A stretch of DNA of 64,000 nt, taken from positions 2,572,614 to 2,636,613 of the forward strand of contig CP070758.1 in the NCBI GenBank assembly GCA_020348925.1. Direction: 5' to 3'. Under the pieces are notes generated by a model that saw only the letters and a program-made list of their open reading frames with translations, was not told the origin of the DNA and ran no database searches. Positions within the stretch are counted from its first letter, which is position 1; the number at the start of each line of letters is the position of its first letter. Positions 18,847 to 28,135 of this stretch are shown one piece after another. Source of the stretch: Gemmatimonadota bacterium (GTDB taxonomy: Bacteria > JBHIER01 > G020348925). Made by a program: the position numbers and the translations under genes.

Positions 18847-21813
18847 ATGAGGTGTTTCCGTATGGCTGTTCCTTTTGTTCTTCTGACCATTCTTTTTTCT
18901 GTCCTTGGAGCGGTTTCTGAGGGGGAGAGACCTTTTCTGGTAAAAATTTCCAGGAGTGATCCCTCCGCCGTGACAGTGCTTCGAGAGCGGGGAATCCCGG
19001 TACATTTCAAGTTGCAAAAATGGTATATCGCCAGCGCTGAGAAAGCCGATCTCGAGCGGTTCGAGGCGGTTGGCATGGTCTATGATGTCCTTGATGAGGA
19101 GGCCTGGACACAACCCTATTATGTGATGAACAGGCCCGGCAGACAAGAACTTGGGAGCCTTCCTGATGTTGGCACGGTGCTGTTTCAAGACAATATGAAA
19201 GCTCTGGTGAAAATCGGGAGCGACGAAGCGCTGGAACTGGCTCGCTCCGGTTTTCAGTTCACGAAAATTTTCCAAAAAGCACTTCCGCTGTTCGATCCGG
19301 AGACCGAAGAGGCGCCTCGCATACGAGCGAGGCGTCAGACCGAAAACGTCATCGGAGCCATAGTCAATCAGGTCTCGCAGGCGACTATTCAGTCGTATGT
19401 CCAGAGTCTTCAGGATTTTCAGACGAGGCTGTGGGCCAGCGAACCGATCTGGCCGGCGTCTCAGTGGATCTATGACAAATTCATCGAGTTCGGGTACACG
19501 GATGTCGTCTTCGAAGAGTTTATCGTATCCGGTGAGGACTATGTCTGGTATCAACCCGGTTATGATGTGGCCGTGCGGAATGTCATTGCCACAAAACCCG
19601 GGGTGCTCTATCCGGATATCGTTTATATCATCGGCGGCCATTATGATTCCATTGTCATCGACGGGGTGACAGATCCGTACGTTTGGGCTCCTGGGGCCAA
19701 CGACAATGCCACCGGCACTGTGGGTGCCATGGAGGCGGCTCGGATTTTGGCCGATGTCGATCTCGATTGCACGGTGAAATTTGCGGCCTGGACCGCCGAA
19801 GAGATTGGCCTTTACGGTGCGGAGTATTATGCTGAGAACGCGCACCAGCGGGGGGAGAATATTGCGCTGTACATCAATTACGATATGATCGCAAATCTCG
19901 ACGAGAGCGATCCCGTCCGGGACATTAATATTGGTAGGAGTTCGGGCGCGGAAGCTTACAGCGATCTCATGGTGCAGATGATCAATCAATACACAACGCT
20001 GGTTCCAGATCCCTACATCACAGGAAGCGGCGGGAGTGATCACGGTCCTTTTATGCAGTACGGCTACGATATCCTGTACGCGTCGGAGGGCGACTTCAGT
20101 CCCCACTGGCACGAGCCGACGGACGTTGTCGACAATATGGATATCCCTTACTTTTGTGAGGTGGTCAAAATGGGATTGGCCACCTTGGCCACCCTGGCCG
20201 GACCGCCTGAGTCGTTTCCGGAACCACTGATTGCTTTTGAGGACTACGAGATGGATGACGACGATGAGGGAGGGAGCACGGGGAACGAGAACGGCTATTT
20301 TGATGCCGGTGAAACCGTTCAGGTTTCACTCGCCTTGCACAACTACGGTGATGCTCAGGCAAATAATGTGAGCGGTCGGCTGTATACCGACGATCCACTC
20401 GTGACCGTTTTGGACGACGAGGTCTCTTTCGGAAATATTCCTTCAGGCGGATCTGTGATGAGCCAGGGACAATTTCGCTTTGCCATATCTGAGGAGTGTC
20501 CGAACGGTCGGTATCTCAATTTTTCCCTCGATGCCAGCGCAAGTGATGGATACGAATGGACGACATACTTCACCGCACGCGTCGCCCAGCCTGATTTTGT
20601 GTACCATACGTTCGATTTCGAAGAAACGGTTGGAGATGGAGATGGCGTTCTCGATCCCGGTGAGACCATAAGCTTGAAACTTTTCATTGGGAACACGGGA
20701 TTGCGAGGCGGTTCGGGTATTACTGCTGAGCTTGAGACCGATGATGCGGACGTATCGATTACGGACAACGAGGCAGTTTTTCCTGACTTGGCCCTTGGTG
20801 CTACGGTAGAGAATAGTGATCCCTTCAAATTTTCTATCAGTCAGGACGCTGCATTTCACGCCATTCTTTTTACCGTTCGTCTTTCCGAAGGGGAAGGATA
20901 TTATGAGACGGAATTGAATTTTCGCTTGCTCATAGGCCAGGGTCCAGTGCTGCTTGTTCCCGACGACGGTGGTACCGGTAACGAAGGGTATTACATTGAG
21001 GCGTTTCAAAGCCTGGGTGTTCCGTATGAAGTTGCTGAAGTCCAGGGTGTTGCCAAGACCGTTTCGAGTGGACTTCTTGACTATTCGGAAGTGATCTGGT
21101 TCACCGGCGCTGCGGAGAGCAACACCCTGACCCCTGATGATCAGAGCGATCTTGAAACCTTTCTCAACGGCGGTGGCAGGCTGCTTCTCTCCGGGAGCAT
21201 GATCGGTTATGAAACTGGGAACACTTCGTTCTACAGGGAATATCTCCACGGTGACTACGTCTCTTTCATCACAATGCTTCATCACCTCAATGGTGTGCCG
21301 TCAAACCCCGTGGTGGGCGGATATACCATTACGCTCACAGCGGAGGGTTCGAACGCTCAGGGGTTTGCCGGTGAGACGGATCCCATCAGTCCAGCCGTTT
21401 CGATTTTCAATTATGATCGGAGCACAGAGGAGGGACCGGGTCTCATCAGGTCGAGCGGCAGCGGTGCGTTGACAGTGGAGACGTCGGTTTACAAAGTCGT
21501 CTATTTCTCATTTGGCGTCGAAGGGATCGAGCCACTGGAGGATCGCGTCCAAGTTTTGGCGGATGTCTTATCGTGGTTCAAGGAGCCGGGAGTGAACAAA
21601 GGCGATGTGGACGGGAACGGGACGACGGATATCATTGATGCTGTTGTCGCCGTGAATATTGTCCTGGGGATGCTGCAACCGGATGAAGGGCAGAGGGCTC
21701 GGGCTGATATGAATTACGATGGTGCGATTGATATCCTCGATGTTGTCAAAGTCGTGAACGCCGTGTTGGGAAGTAGTGGAAAAGTCGCAGGTGGTGTGTC
21801 CACGGATATGTAA
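18847..21813 (+). CDS. Secreted M28 family metallopeptidase with dockerin (type A)
   Basis: 988 aa from the ATG at 18847. GAAAGGAGAGG lies upstream and the signal peptide (MRCFRMAVPF...) matches the sister gene, so the longer frame reaching back to 18706 is leader, not protein. M28 residues: His265 in GGHYDS, PGANDNATG (Asn replaces the first Asp of the usual ADDN), TAEEIGLYG, YDM, GGSDHGPF. CARDB-like domains, amidotransferase-like domain and dockerin follow as in the rest of the array. A strong hairpin terminator lies downstream. Confidence 0.93.
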   Translation: MRCFRMAVPFVLLTILFSVLGAVSEGERPFLVKISRSDPSAVTVLRERGIPVHFKLQKWYIASAEKADLERFEAVGMVYDVLDEEAWTQPYYVMNRPGRQELGSLPDVGTVLFQDNMKALVKIGSDEALELARSGFQFTKIFQKALPLFDPETEEAPRIRARRQTENVIGAIVNQVSQATIQSYVQSLQDFQTRLWASEPIWPASQWIYDKFIEFGYTDVVFEEFIVSGEDYVWYQPGYDVAVRNVIATKPGVLYPDIVYIIGGHYDSIVIDGVTDPYVWAPGANDNATGTVGAMEAARILADVDLDCTVKFAAWTAEEIGLYGAEYYAENAHQRGENIALYINYDMIANLDESDPVRDINIGRSSGAEAYSDLMVQMINQYTTLVPDPYITGSGGSDHGPFMQYGYDILYASEGDFSPHWHEPTDVVDNMDIPYFCEVVKMGLATLATLAGPPESFPEPLIAFEDYEMDDDDEGGSTGNENGYFDAGETVQVSLALHNYGDAQANNVSGRLYTDDPLVTVLDDEVSFGNIPSGGSVMSQGQFRFAISEECPNGRYLNFSLDASASDGYEWTTYFTARVAQPDFVYHTFDFEETVGDGDGVLDPGETISLKLFIGNTGLRGGSGITAELETDDADVSITDNEAVFPDLALGATVENSDPFKFSISQDAAFHAILFTVRLSEGEGYYETELNFRLLIGQGPVLLVPDDGGTGNEGYYIEAFQSLGVPYEVAEVQGVAKTVSSGLLDYSEVIWFTGAAESNTLTPDDQSDLETFLNGGGRLLLSGSMIGYETGNTSFYREYLHGDYVSFITMLHHLNGVPSNPVVGGYTITLTAEGSNAQGFAGETDPISPAVSIFNYDRSTEEGPGLIRSSGSGALTVETSVYKVVYFSFGVEGIEPLEDRVQVLADVLSWFKEPGVNKGDVDGNGTTDIIDAVVAVNIVLGMLQPDEGQRARADMNYDGAIDILDVVKVVNAVLGSSGKVAGGVSTDM

Positions 21814-21854
21814 GTTTGAGTCCGTCGTTTGAAGAACATTTTGTACAATCCAAG

Positions 21855-21920
21855 AAGGGGGTATACTTTTACAACGCCTTCCGAAGTGATGATGTAGAAG
21901 TACACCCCTTTCCTTTTTTT
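21855..21920 (+). terminator. Strong hairpin terminator
   Basis: About 18 bp of near-perfect stem (AAGGGGGTATACTTTTAC against GTAGAAGTACACCCCTTT) is followed by CC and seven T. It separates the 18847 and 22006 genes. Confidence 0.85.
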
Positions 21921-22005
21921 CAACGTATTTGAAAAAAGGTGAAGGAAGGAAATCGAAAGAGCTGTTTGTGCACGAGGGATCAAGATCCCCAGAAGGAGAC
22001 ATACG

Positions 22006-24948
22006 ATGCCCAAGAATGCGGGCCTTATTCTGAGACGAATTTTCGCATGCTGCTTCGTCAGTGTGATGTGTGTTCTGACGCTTGCCGCACAGGAATCTCG
22101 GCCGTATTTGGTCAAGGTTTCTCGGGGTGATGCGTCTTCAGTTTCAACACTCCGGGACCGTGGGATTCCGGTTCATTTTAAGTTGGAGCAATGGTACATA
22201 GCGAGCGCTGGCCAGGACGATCTTGAACGGTTCGAACAACAGGGGATAGACTACGGCGTGCTTGATGAGGAAGCCTGGAGCCAATCATATTACCTGATAA
22301 ACAGGCCGGATAGGAAAGAGCTCGGCACCATGCCTGACGTCGGCACGGTGGTTTTTCAGGACTCTGTCAAGGCCATTGTAAAGATCGATCGTCAGGGTGC
22401 TGTGGACCTGGCCCGGTCGGATTTTCAGCTGACAAGAATTTATCAGAAAGCACTTCCTCTTCTCGACGATCAGGAGCGCGAGACAGTACGCCTCAAAGAG
22501 AGGCATCGCACCGAGGATGTCATAGGGGCGATTGTCAACCAAGTTTCACAAGCAACGATTCAGTCGTATGTCCAACGACTCCAGGATTACGGGACGAGGC
22601 TGTACGCCAGCGATTCAATCTGGGTGGCCTCTCAGTGGATGTACGATCTCTTCATCGAGTTCGGTTACACGGATGTTGTCTTCGACGATTTCATCATACC
22701 CGAAGAGGAAGACGACTACTATCAGCCCGGATACGATGTTCCGGTTCGAAATGTGGTTGCGACGAAACCCGGGGTTCTCTATCCTGATGTCGTTATCATC
22801 ATTGGGGGTCATTACGACTCCATTGTTTTTGACGGAACAGATCCGTACGTCTGGGCCCCGGGAGCGAACGACAATGCCTCTGGGACGGTAGGAGCATTGG
22901 AGGCAGCCCGAATACTGGCCGATATCGACCTTGATTGTACGGTCAAATTTGCCTGCTGGACCGCGGAAGAGATCGGCCTCGAGGGTGCCTGGCATTATGC
23001 TGAAAATGCCTACAATCGAGGGGAGAACATTGTCCTCTATATCAATTACGATATGATCGCGAATCTCGACGAGAGCGATCCTGTGCGGGATATTAACATT
23101 GGCAGAAGTTCCGGCGCCCAAACCTTCGGTGATCTCATGGTGCAGATGGCCCATCAGTACACGTCATTGGTTCCGAGTCCTTATGTCACTTCAGGAGGCG
23201 GCAGCGATCATGCTCCTTTTATCCAGTACGATTACGATATCCTGTACGCTTCGGAGGGTGATTTCAGCCCCCACTGGCACAGGGCGACGGATGTCGTCGA
23301 AAATATGGACATCCCCTACTTTTCTGAAGCGGTCAAAATGGGTTTGGCCACTCTGGTATCCGTCGCCGGTCCGCCGGAATCCTTTCCCGATCCCATGATT
23401 GCTTTTCATGACTATGAGATGGATGATGATAGTGAGGGCGGCAGTGTCGGCAATGGAAATGGGTACTTTGATGCTGGTGAGACGATTCAGGTGACCCTGA
23501 CATTGCATAATTACGGGGACACTCAGGCTGATGATGTGAGCGGAATTTTATCGACGAACAATACCCATGTCACGCTCTTGGACGATGTCCAGACCTTTGG
23601 AGACATCCCCTCAGGGGAGACACGGGAGAGCGCGGGACAATTTCGTTTCGCCATCTCGCAGAATGCACCGAATGGACGATATATCAATTTCTCCGTTGAT
23701 GCAACGTCTTCGAGCGGTCAGAGCTGGACGACGTATTTTTCAGTGCGCATCGAGCAACCTTCTTTTATGTACCATACCTATGGCTACGACGAGATCGAGG
23801 GGAATGGTGATGGTGTCCTCGATGCCGGTGAGACCGTGGATGTGTATGTGCTCATAGAGAATACAGGACTCAGGAGTACCTCTGGAATATCGGTTGCCCT
23901 GGAGTCCGACGATCCAGACGTGACGATCTTGGATGATCAGGCGGTATTTCCTGATATGGGGGTGCATGTTCAGGCTGACAACAGAAGTGATCCCTTCACG
24001 TTTTCTTTGAGTCGAGATGCGGCTCCTCATGCCATCGAGTTTGCCGTGCACGTCTCCGAAGGAGAGGGATACTTTCAGACAGATATACCCTTTCGCATAC
24101 TCATCGGCCAAGGAACGGTTTTGCTCGTCGTGGATGACGGAGGCGTGGATAATTCGGAGTATTATACTCAGGCACTGAAACACATGGGTGTCATGTATGA
24201 CGTGCGCACCATGGAAGCACGGGGTAAGATTGTGGTGGATGATCTGTCCGAATATGATGACGTCATTTGGTTTACAGGGGCCATCGGGATGGAGACGTTG
24301 ACCGAGGAAGATCAGGTGACATTGGCCGATTACCTTGATGGCGGAGGGCATCTTTTTCTCTCAGGTAATTTGATCGGCTTTGATATCGGTACGACGCCTT
24401 TCTATCATGACTATCTCCACGCCAAGTACGTTCATTTCTTCACCCGTCTTCATCATCTCAAGGGTGTTTCTTCCAATCCGGTGGTCGATAATATGCCCAT
24501 CATGTTAGCCGCAGACGGTGAAAACCTGCAGTCCTTTACCGGAGAGACGGATCCTGTTCCACCTGCGTTCTCAGTCTTCAATTACGATCGGGAGACTGAT
24601 GAAGGCCCGGGAGATATTCGCTCCTCGGGGAGTGGAGCCTTGGCCTTTGAGAATGAGCAGTACAAACTCGTGTATTGTTCCTTCGGTTTTGAGGGCGTAG
24701 AACCTTTTGAACAACGAGTGGCTCTTTTGAGCAAGGTCTTGACCTGGTTCAGAGCACCTGTGATGGTGAGGGGCGATGTGAACGGCGATGGCCTGTTCAA
24801 CGTTTTGGACGTGGTCTTCTGCGTGAAGATTTCCTTGGAACTGTATGATCCCAGCCGTGAGGAATTTACACAGAGCGATGTGAATTACGATGGATCTGTG
24901 GATGTCTTTGATGTTATGGGAATAGTATACCGAAGCATTCACAAATGA
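22006..24948 (+). CDS. Secreted M28 family metallopeptidase with divergent dockerin (type A)
   Basis: 980 aa, start behind AAGGAGAC. Domain order is that of the array. M28 residues: His269 in GGHYDS, PGANDNASG (Asn variant again), TAEEIGLEG, YDM, GGSDHAPF. The dockerin is unlike the others: GDVNGDGLFNVLDVVFCVK, then NYDGSVDVFD, with a short tail ending RSIHK, so its binding partner may differ. The amidotransferase-like module also diverges (LFLSGNLIGFDIG, PVPPAFSVF), resembling that of the C25 protein at 33957. Two hairpins follow. Confidence 0.92.
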   Translation: MPKNAGLILRRIFACCFVSVMCVLTLAAQESRPYLVKVSRGDASSVSTLRDRGIPVHFKLEQWYIASAGQDDLERFEQQGIDYGVLDEEAWSQSYYLINRPDRKELGTMPDVGTVVFQDSVKAIVKIDRQGAVDLARSDFQLTRIYQKALPLLDDQERETVRLKERHRTEDVIGAIVNQVSQATIQSYVQRLQDYGTRLYASDSIWVASQWMYDLFIEFGYTDVVFDDFIIPEEEDDYYQPGYDVPVRNVVATKPGVLYPDVVIIIGGHYDSIVFDGTDPYVWAPGANDNASGTVGALEAARILADIDLDCTVKFACWTAEEIGLEGAWHYAENAYNRGENIVLYINYDMIANLDESDPVRDINIGRSSGAQTFGDLMVQMAHQYTSLVPSPYVTSGGGSDHAPFIQYDYDILYASEGDFSPHWHRATDVVENMDIPYFSEAVKMGLATLVSVAGPPESFPDPMIAFHDYEMDDDSEGGSVGNGNGYFDAGETIQVTLTLHNYGDTQADDVSGILSTNNTHVTLLDDVQTFGDIPSGETRESAGQFRFAISQNAPNGRYINFSVDATSSSGQSWTTYFSVRIEQPSFMYHTYGYDEIEGNGDGVLDAGETVDVYVLIENTGLRSTSGISVALESDDPDVTILDDQAVFPDMGVHVQADNRSDPFTFSLSRDAAPHAIEFAVHVSEGEGYFQTDIPFRILIGQGTVLLVVDDGGVDNSEYYTQALKHMGVMYDVRTMEARGKIVVDDLSEYDDVIWFTGAIGMETLTEEDQVTLADYLDGGGHLFLSGNLIGFDIGTTPFYHDYLHAKYVHFFTRLHHLKGVSSNPVVDNMPIMLAADGENLQSFTGETDPVPPAFSVFNYDRETDEGPGDIRSSGSGALAFENEQYKLVYCSFGFEGVEPFEQRVALLSKVLTWFRAPVMVRGDVNGDGLFNVLDVVFCVKISLELYDPSREEFTQSDVNYDGSVDVFDVMGIVYRSIHK

Positions 24949-24949
24949 A

Positions 24950-24968
24950 CCCTGCGGCATCCGCAGGG
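24950..24968 (+). terminator. Short perfect hairpin after the 22006 gene
   Basis: CCCTGCGG-CAT-CCGCAGGG starts 2 bp after the stop codon. There is no clear T-run (AAAACG follows), so termination strength is uncertain. Confidence 0.45.
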
Positions 24969-24973
24969 AAAAC

Positions 24974-25001
24974 GAGACAGCACCTCTGTCCGTGCTGTCT
25001 C
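24974..25001 (+). promoter_or_regulatory. Perfect leader hairpin before the 25025 gene
   Basis: GAGACAGCAC (24974-24983) pairs with GTGCTGTCTC (24992-25001) over 10 bp with an 8-nt loop, then ACTCTTTGAAAG leads to the ribosome binding site. The same element precedes the type B gene at 9073. It could act as a terminator of the previous gene or as a leader element. Confidence 0.55.
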
Positions 25002-25024
25002 ACTCTTTGAAAGAGAGGATACCG

Positions 25025-27973
25025 ATGAAAACAAAAGCGTTCAGAGCGGGAATATGCCTTCTTTTGACCGTCATGCTGTTCTGCTCTGACAGGCCGTGCT
25101 GCGCCAAGACCGAAGATCTCCTGATGATCTCGTTGTCGGCCCTCACAAGAGAGCAGATACAGTTCGTAGAAGGGGAGTGCGTGTCCTACGGTCATATAGA
25201 CGATCAGACCATTGTGGCCCTGACGAAGGAAGAGGAATTGGCCGCGTATCAGAACGAGGGTCTGGCCTATGAGATCCTGGGTGATTTCGCCGACGGCAGT
25301 CGGTTCTTTCTTGTCTCGTTTGTGTCTTTCGAGCAACGTGACAAGCTTGATGAAATAGGGCAGGTCGTGTTCATCCAGGGGGATCGAGCGCTCTTGCGTG
25401 TGGAAGCCCATTGGGATCGCACACTGCCCAAATATGGAATCGAATTGGTCAAAGCGTTTTTTGTCCCGAAGCAGGCTGTTCATCAAAAGCGGTTGCCTGT
25501 GAGCCGTTCTCCCCTCCTCAGTGACATCGTTCACGAGGTGTCGCCTGTGAGAATTTATAATTTCATACTCGATCTACAAAACTTCCAAACGCGGTTTGCC
25601 TACGCTGAGGAGTGCAGTTTGGCGGCGAACTACCTTATCGAACAATTCGAGAGCTGGGGCCTTGAGGTGACGGAACACTGGTTTTTCAATTCCGCTTGGA
25701 TCAGTTATCAGGATCCCCAGCGGAACATCATCGCCACACTCCCTGGGACAACGTACCCGGATGAGATTGTCGCCATATGCGCTCACTACGATTCCTATTC
25801 GGAGGAGGATCCGTGGAATTACGCTCCGGGGGCCGATGATAATGCCAGCGGTACGGCGGCCGTGCTTGAGACCGCGAGGATTTTGAGTCAATATGGTTCG
25901 GAACGGACCTTACAGTTTATTTGCTTTGGTGGCGAAGAGCAGTGGATGATAGGCTCATACGCGTACGTCGAGGAGCGAAGGGCTGCCGGAGACAATTTTG
26001 TGGCTGTCATCAACAATGATATGATCGCATATACCGGTGAGGGGAAATTCGAGGACATCGAGGTGGACTGCATACCGGAGACCGAGTGGATGGCCGATGA
26101 TGTTATGGCCCTGGCGTCGGATTTTGTGACGTACCCTATGACGAAGAACGTCGACTGGGGAAATGTCTCCGACCACACACCTTTTTGGGAAAACGGGTAT
26201 CCTGCTATCGAGCTGGCGGAGGATGAGGCCAATGAGGTCTGGGGCGGGACAAGTCCGTACTACCATACACCCGGAGATGTTATCGAGACATTGAATTTTG
26301 AATTTGCCACACAGATTGTGAAGATGAATGCTGCGGCCCTGGCTTCGTGGGCAGATGTGAGTGTGACCGGATCTGCTGTAGCCTGTGGGGAACATATGAT
26401 AGATGATGACGATCTCGGTGAGAGTCAGGGAAACGGGAATGGATACGTAGATCCCGGAGAGACGATTGAACTTGTAGTCTTCCTGAATAATATAGGTGTT
26501 AGTAATGTTTCAGGAGTGAGTGGTACGCTACAGACTGACGATGAGTACGTCACTCTCATCAGAAGTACAGTTGCATTCGGCGACATAGGTGCCGGCGGCT
26601 CAATCCCGGGACAGGATCCCTTCACCTTCACCGTCTCACAGAATTGCCCCAATGGTCACCAGATACTCTTTTCACTCACTATTGAGGATGATCAGGCGAG
26701 AGTGTGGGAGGGCGGGCTCGTCGTGGAAGTCCTTCAACCGATATTCGTGTTCCACTCTCATTCCTTTGAGGAGGTTGGAGGAAATGGAGACAGCGTCCTC
26801 GATCCCGGTGAGACAGCAAACCTCTACGTTTTTTTGGAAAACATCGGTTTCCGGGGTGCTTCGGGAATCACGGCTCATCTCGAAACGGATGATCCTGACG
26901 TATCGATTGCCGACGGAGAAGCTGTTTTCCCTGATATTGCGGTCGGTGAGCATTCCGGGAACACGGCCGCTCCATTCACGTTCTCGGTGCAGGAAACAGC
27001 GTCCCTCCATACGATTCTCTTCACCGTGCATGTCTCTGAAGGGATGGGCTGTTCCCACGCTGATGTGACCGTTCGGTTGCTTATTGGACAAGGGACTGTC
27101 CTCCTCATACCGGACGACGGCGGGATCGGGAACGAAAATTACTACATTGACGCATTCCGATATTTGGGCGTTCCATATGAGATTGGCGACGTTCAGGGCG
27201 TGCCCAAACCTGTTTCCGATGGGCTTCTCGATTATTCGGAGGTCATATGGTTCACAGGGGCGGGAGAGAGGAACACACTGATGCCGGAGGATCAGAGCAG
27301 CCTGGAGAGTTTTCTCAATGAGGGTGGGAAACTGCTTTTATCCGGGAGCATGATCGGTTACGATGTGGGCAACACTTCTTTTTACAGAAGCTATTTACAT
27401 GGGCACTATGTTTCCTTTATGACGATGCTCCACCATCTCAATGGGGCTCCGTCGAACCCGGTGGTCGGTGAGATGGATATAGCACTTTCATCAACTGGGA
27501 ATAACGCTCAGTCGTTTGCTGGGGAGATCGATGCGATCCCCCCGGCCGTATCAATCTTTGAATATGATCGTGCCACGGAAGAGGGGTCGGGTGTTATCAG
27601 ATCGAGCGGGAGCGGTGCACTCGCTGTGGAAACGTCGGTCTACAAGGTGGCCTATTTCTCATTCGGTATCGAGGGTATCGAACCTGTGGAGGATCGTGCC
27701 CAGGTCTTGGCGGATGTCCTGCTCTGGTTCAAGGCACCTGGAATTGACAAGGGTGATGTGGACGGAAATGGGACCATCGATATTATTGATGCTGTTGTAG
27801 GGGTGAATATTGTTATCGGTCTTCATCAGCCGAGTGAGGAAGAGATCGCCCGGGCCGACATGAATTATGACGGGGAAGTCAATATTGTTGATGTGGTTAA
27901 AATCGTGAATGCTGTCCTGGGGAGTAGTGGCAAGGCGATGGGTGTCCGCGTTACGAAGAATGAGATTCGATAG
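25025..27973 (+). CDS. Secreted M28 family metallopeptidase, type B, with dockerin
   Basis: 982 aa from the ATG at 25025; AAAGAGAGG lies upstream and the GTG at 24992 falls inside a hairpin arm, so it is not the start. Signal peptide, then the type B N-terminal region as in the 9073 gene. M28 motifs: His254 in CAHYDS, PGADDNASG, FGGEEQW, NND, VSDHTPF. CARDB-like domains, amidotransferase-like domain and dockerin (GDVDGNGTIDIID, NYDGEVNIVD) follow. The tail after the dockerin is basic and longer than in the paralogues. This is the last M28 gene of the array. The gap 27974-28135 holds nothing I can name. Confidence 0.93.
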   Translation: MKTKAFRAGICLLLTVMLFCSDRPCCAKTEDLLMISLSALTREQIQFVEGECVSYGHIDDQTIVALTKEEELAAYQNEGLAYEILGDFADGSRFFLVSFVSFEQRDKLDEIGQVVFIQGDRALLRVEAHWDRTLPKYGIELVKAFFVPKQAVHQKRLPVSRSPLLSDIVHEVSPVRIYNFILDLQNFQTRFAYAEECSLAANYLIEQFESWGLEVTEHWFFNSAWISYQDPQRNIIATLPGTTYPDEIVAICAHYDSYSEEDPWNYAPGADDNASGTAAVLETARILSQYGSERTLQFICFGGEEQWMIGSYAYVEERRAAGDNFVAVINNDMIAYTGEGKFEDIEVDCIPETEWMADDVMALASDFVTYPMTKNVDWGNVSDHTPFWENGYPAIELAEDEANEVWGGTSPYYHTPGDVIETLNFEFATQIVKMNAAALASWADVSVTGSAVACGEHMIDDDDLGESQGNGNGYVDPGETIELVVFLNNIGVSNVSGVSGTLQTDDEYVTLIRSTVAFGDIGAGGSIPGQDPFTFTVSQNCPNGHQILFSLTIEDDQARVWEGGLVVEVLQPIFVFHSHSFEEVGGNGDSVLDPGETANLYVFLENIGFRGASGITAHLETDDPDVSIADGEAVFPDIAVGEHSGNTAAPFTFSVQETASLHTILFTVHVSEGMGCSHADVTVRLLIGQGTVLLIPDDGGIGNENYYIDAFRYLGVPYEIGDVQGVPKPVSDGLLDYSEVIWFTGAGERNTLMPEDQSSLESFLNEGGKLLLSGSMIGYDVGNTSFYRSYLHGHYVSFMTMLHHLNGAPSNPVVGEMDIALSSTGNNAQSFAGEIDAIPPAVSIFEYDRATEEGSGVIRSSGSGALAVETSVYKVAYFSFGIEGIEPVEDRAQVLADVLLWFKAPGIDKGDVDGNGTIDIIDAVVGVNIVIGLHQPSEEEIARADMNYDGEVNIVDVVKIVNAVLGSSGKAMGVRVTKNEIR

Positions 27974-28135
27974 AGTGGTATCGCACTGAGAATGTGTTTA
28001 AAGTGAAAATATTGAATTCCGAATGAATCATGTGAGCGGCGACCCCTGACGTGCATTGTTTCGCCATTCTTTTGTTACATAATGAGATACCGTCATCGAA
28101 GAGATTGCGTCGGACGGCTTGAAAGGAGAAAACCC

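Noticed and set aside
1609-27973. Tandem repeats of about 3 kb as a mobile element or CRISPR-like array
   Set aside because: The repeats are full-length paralogous genes with separate leaders; no transposase, integrase, terminal repeats or short spaced repeats were found.
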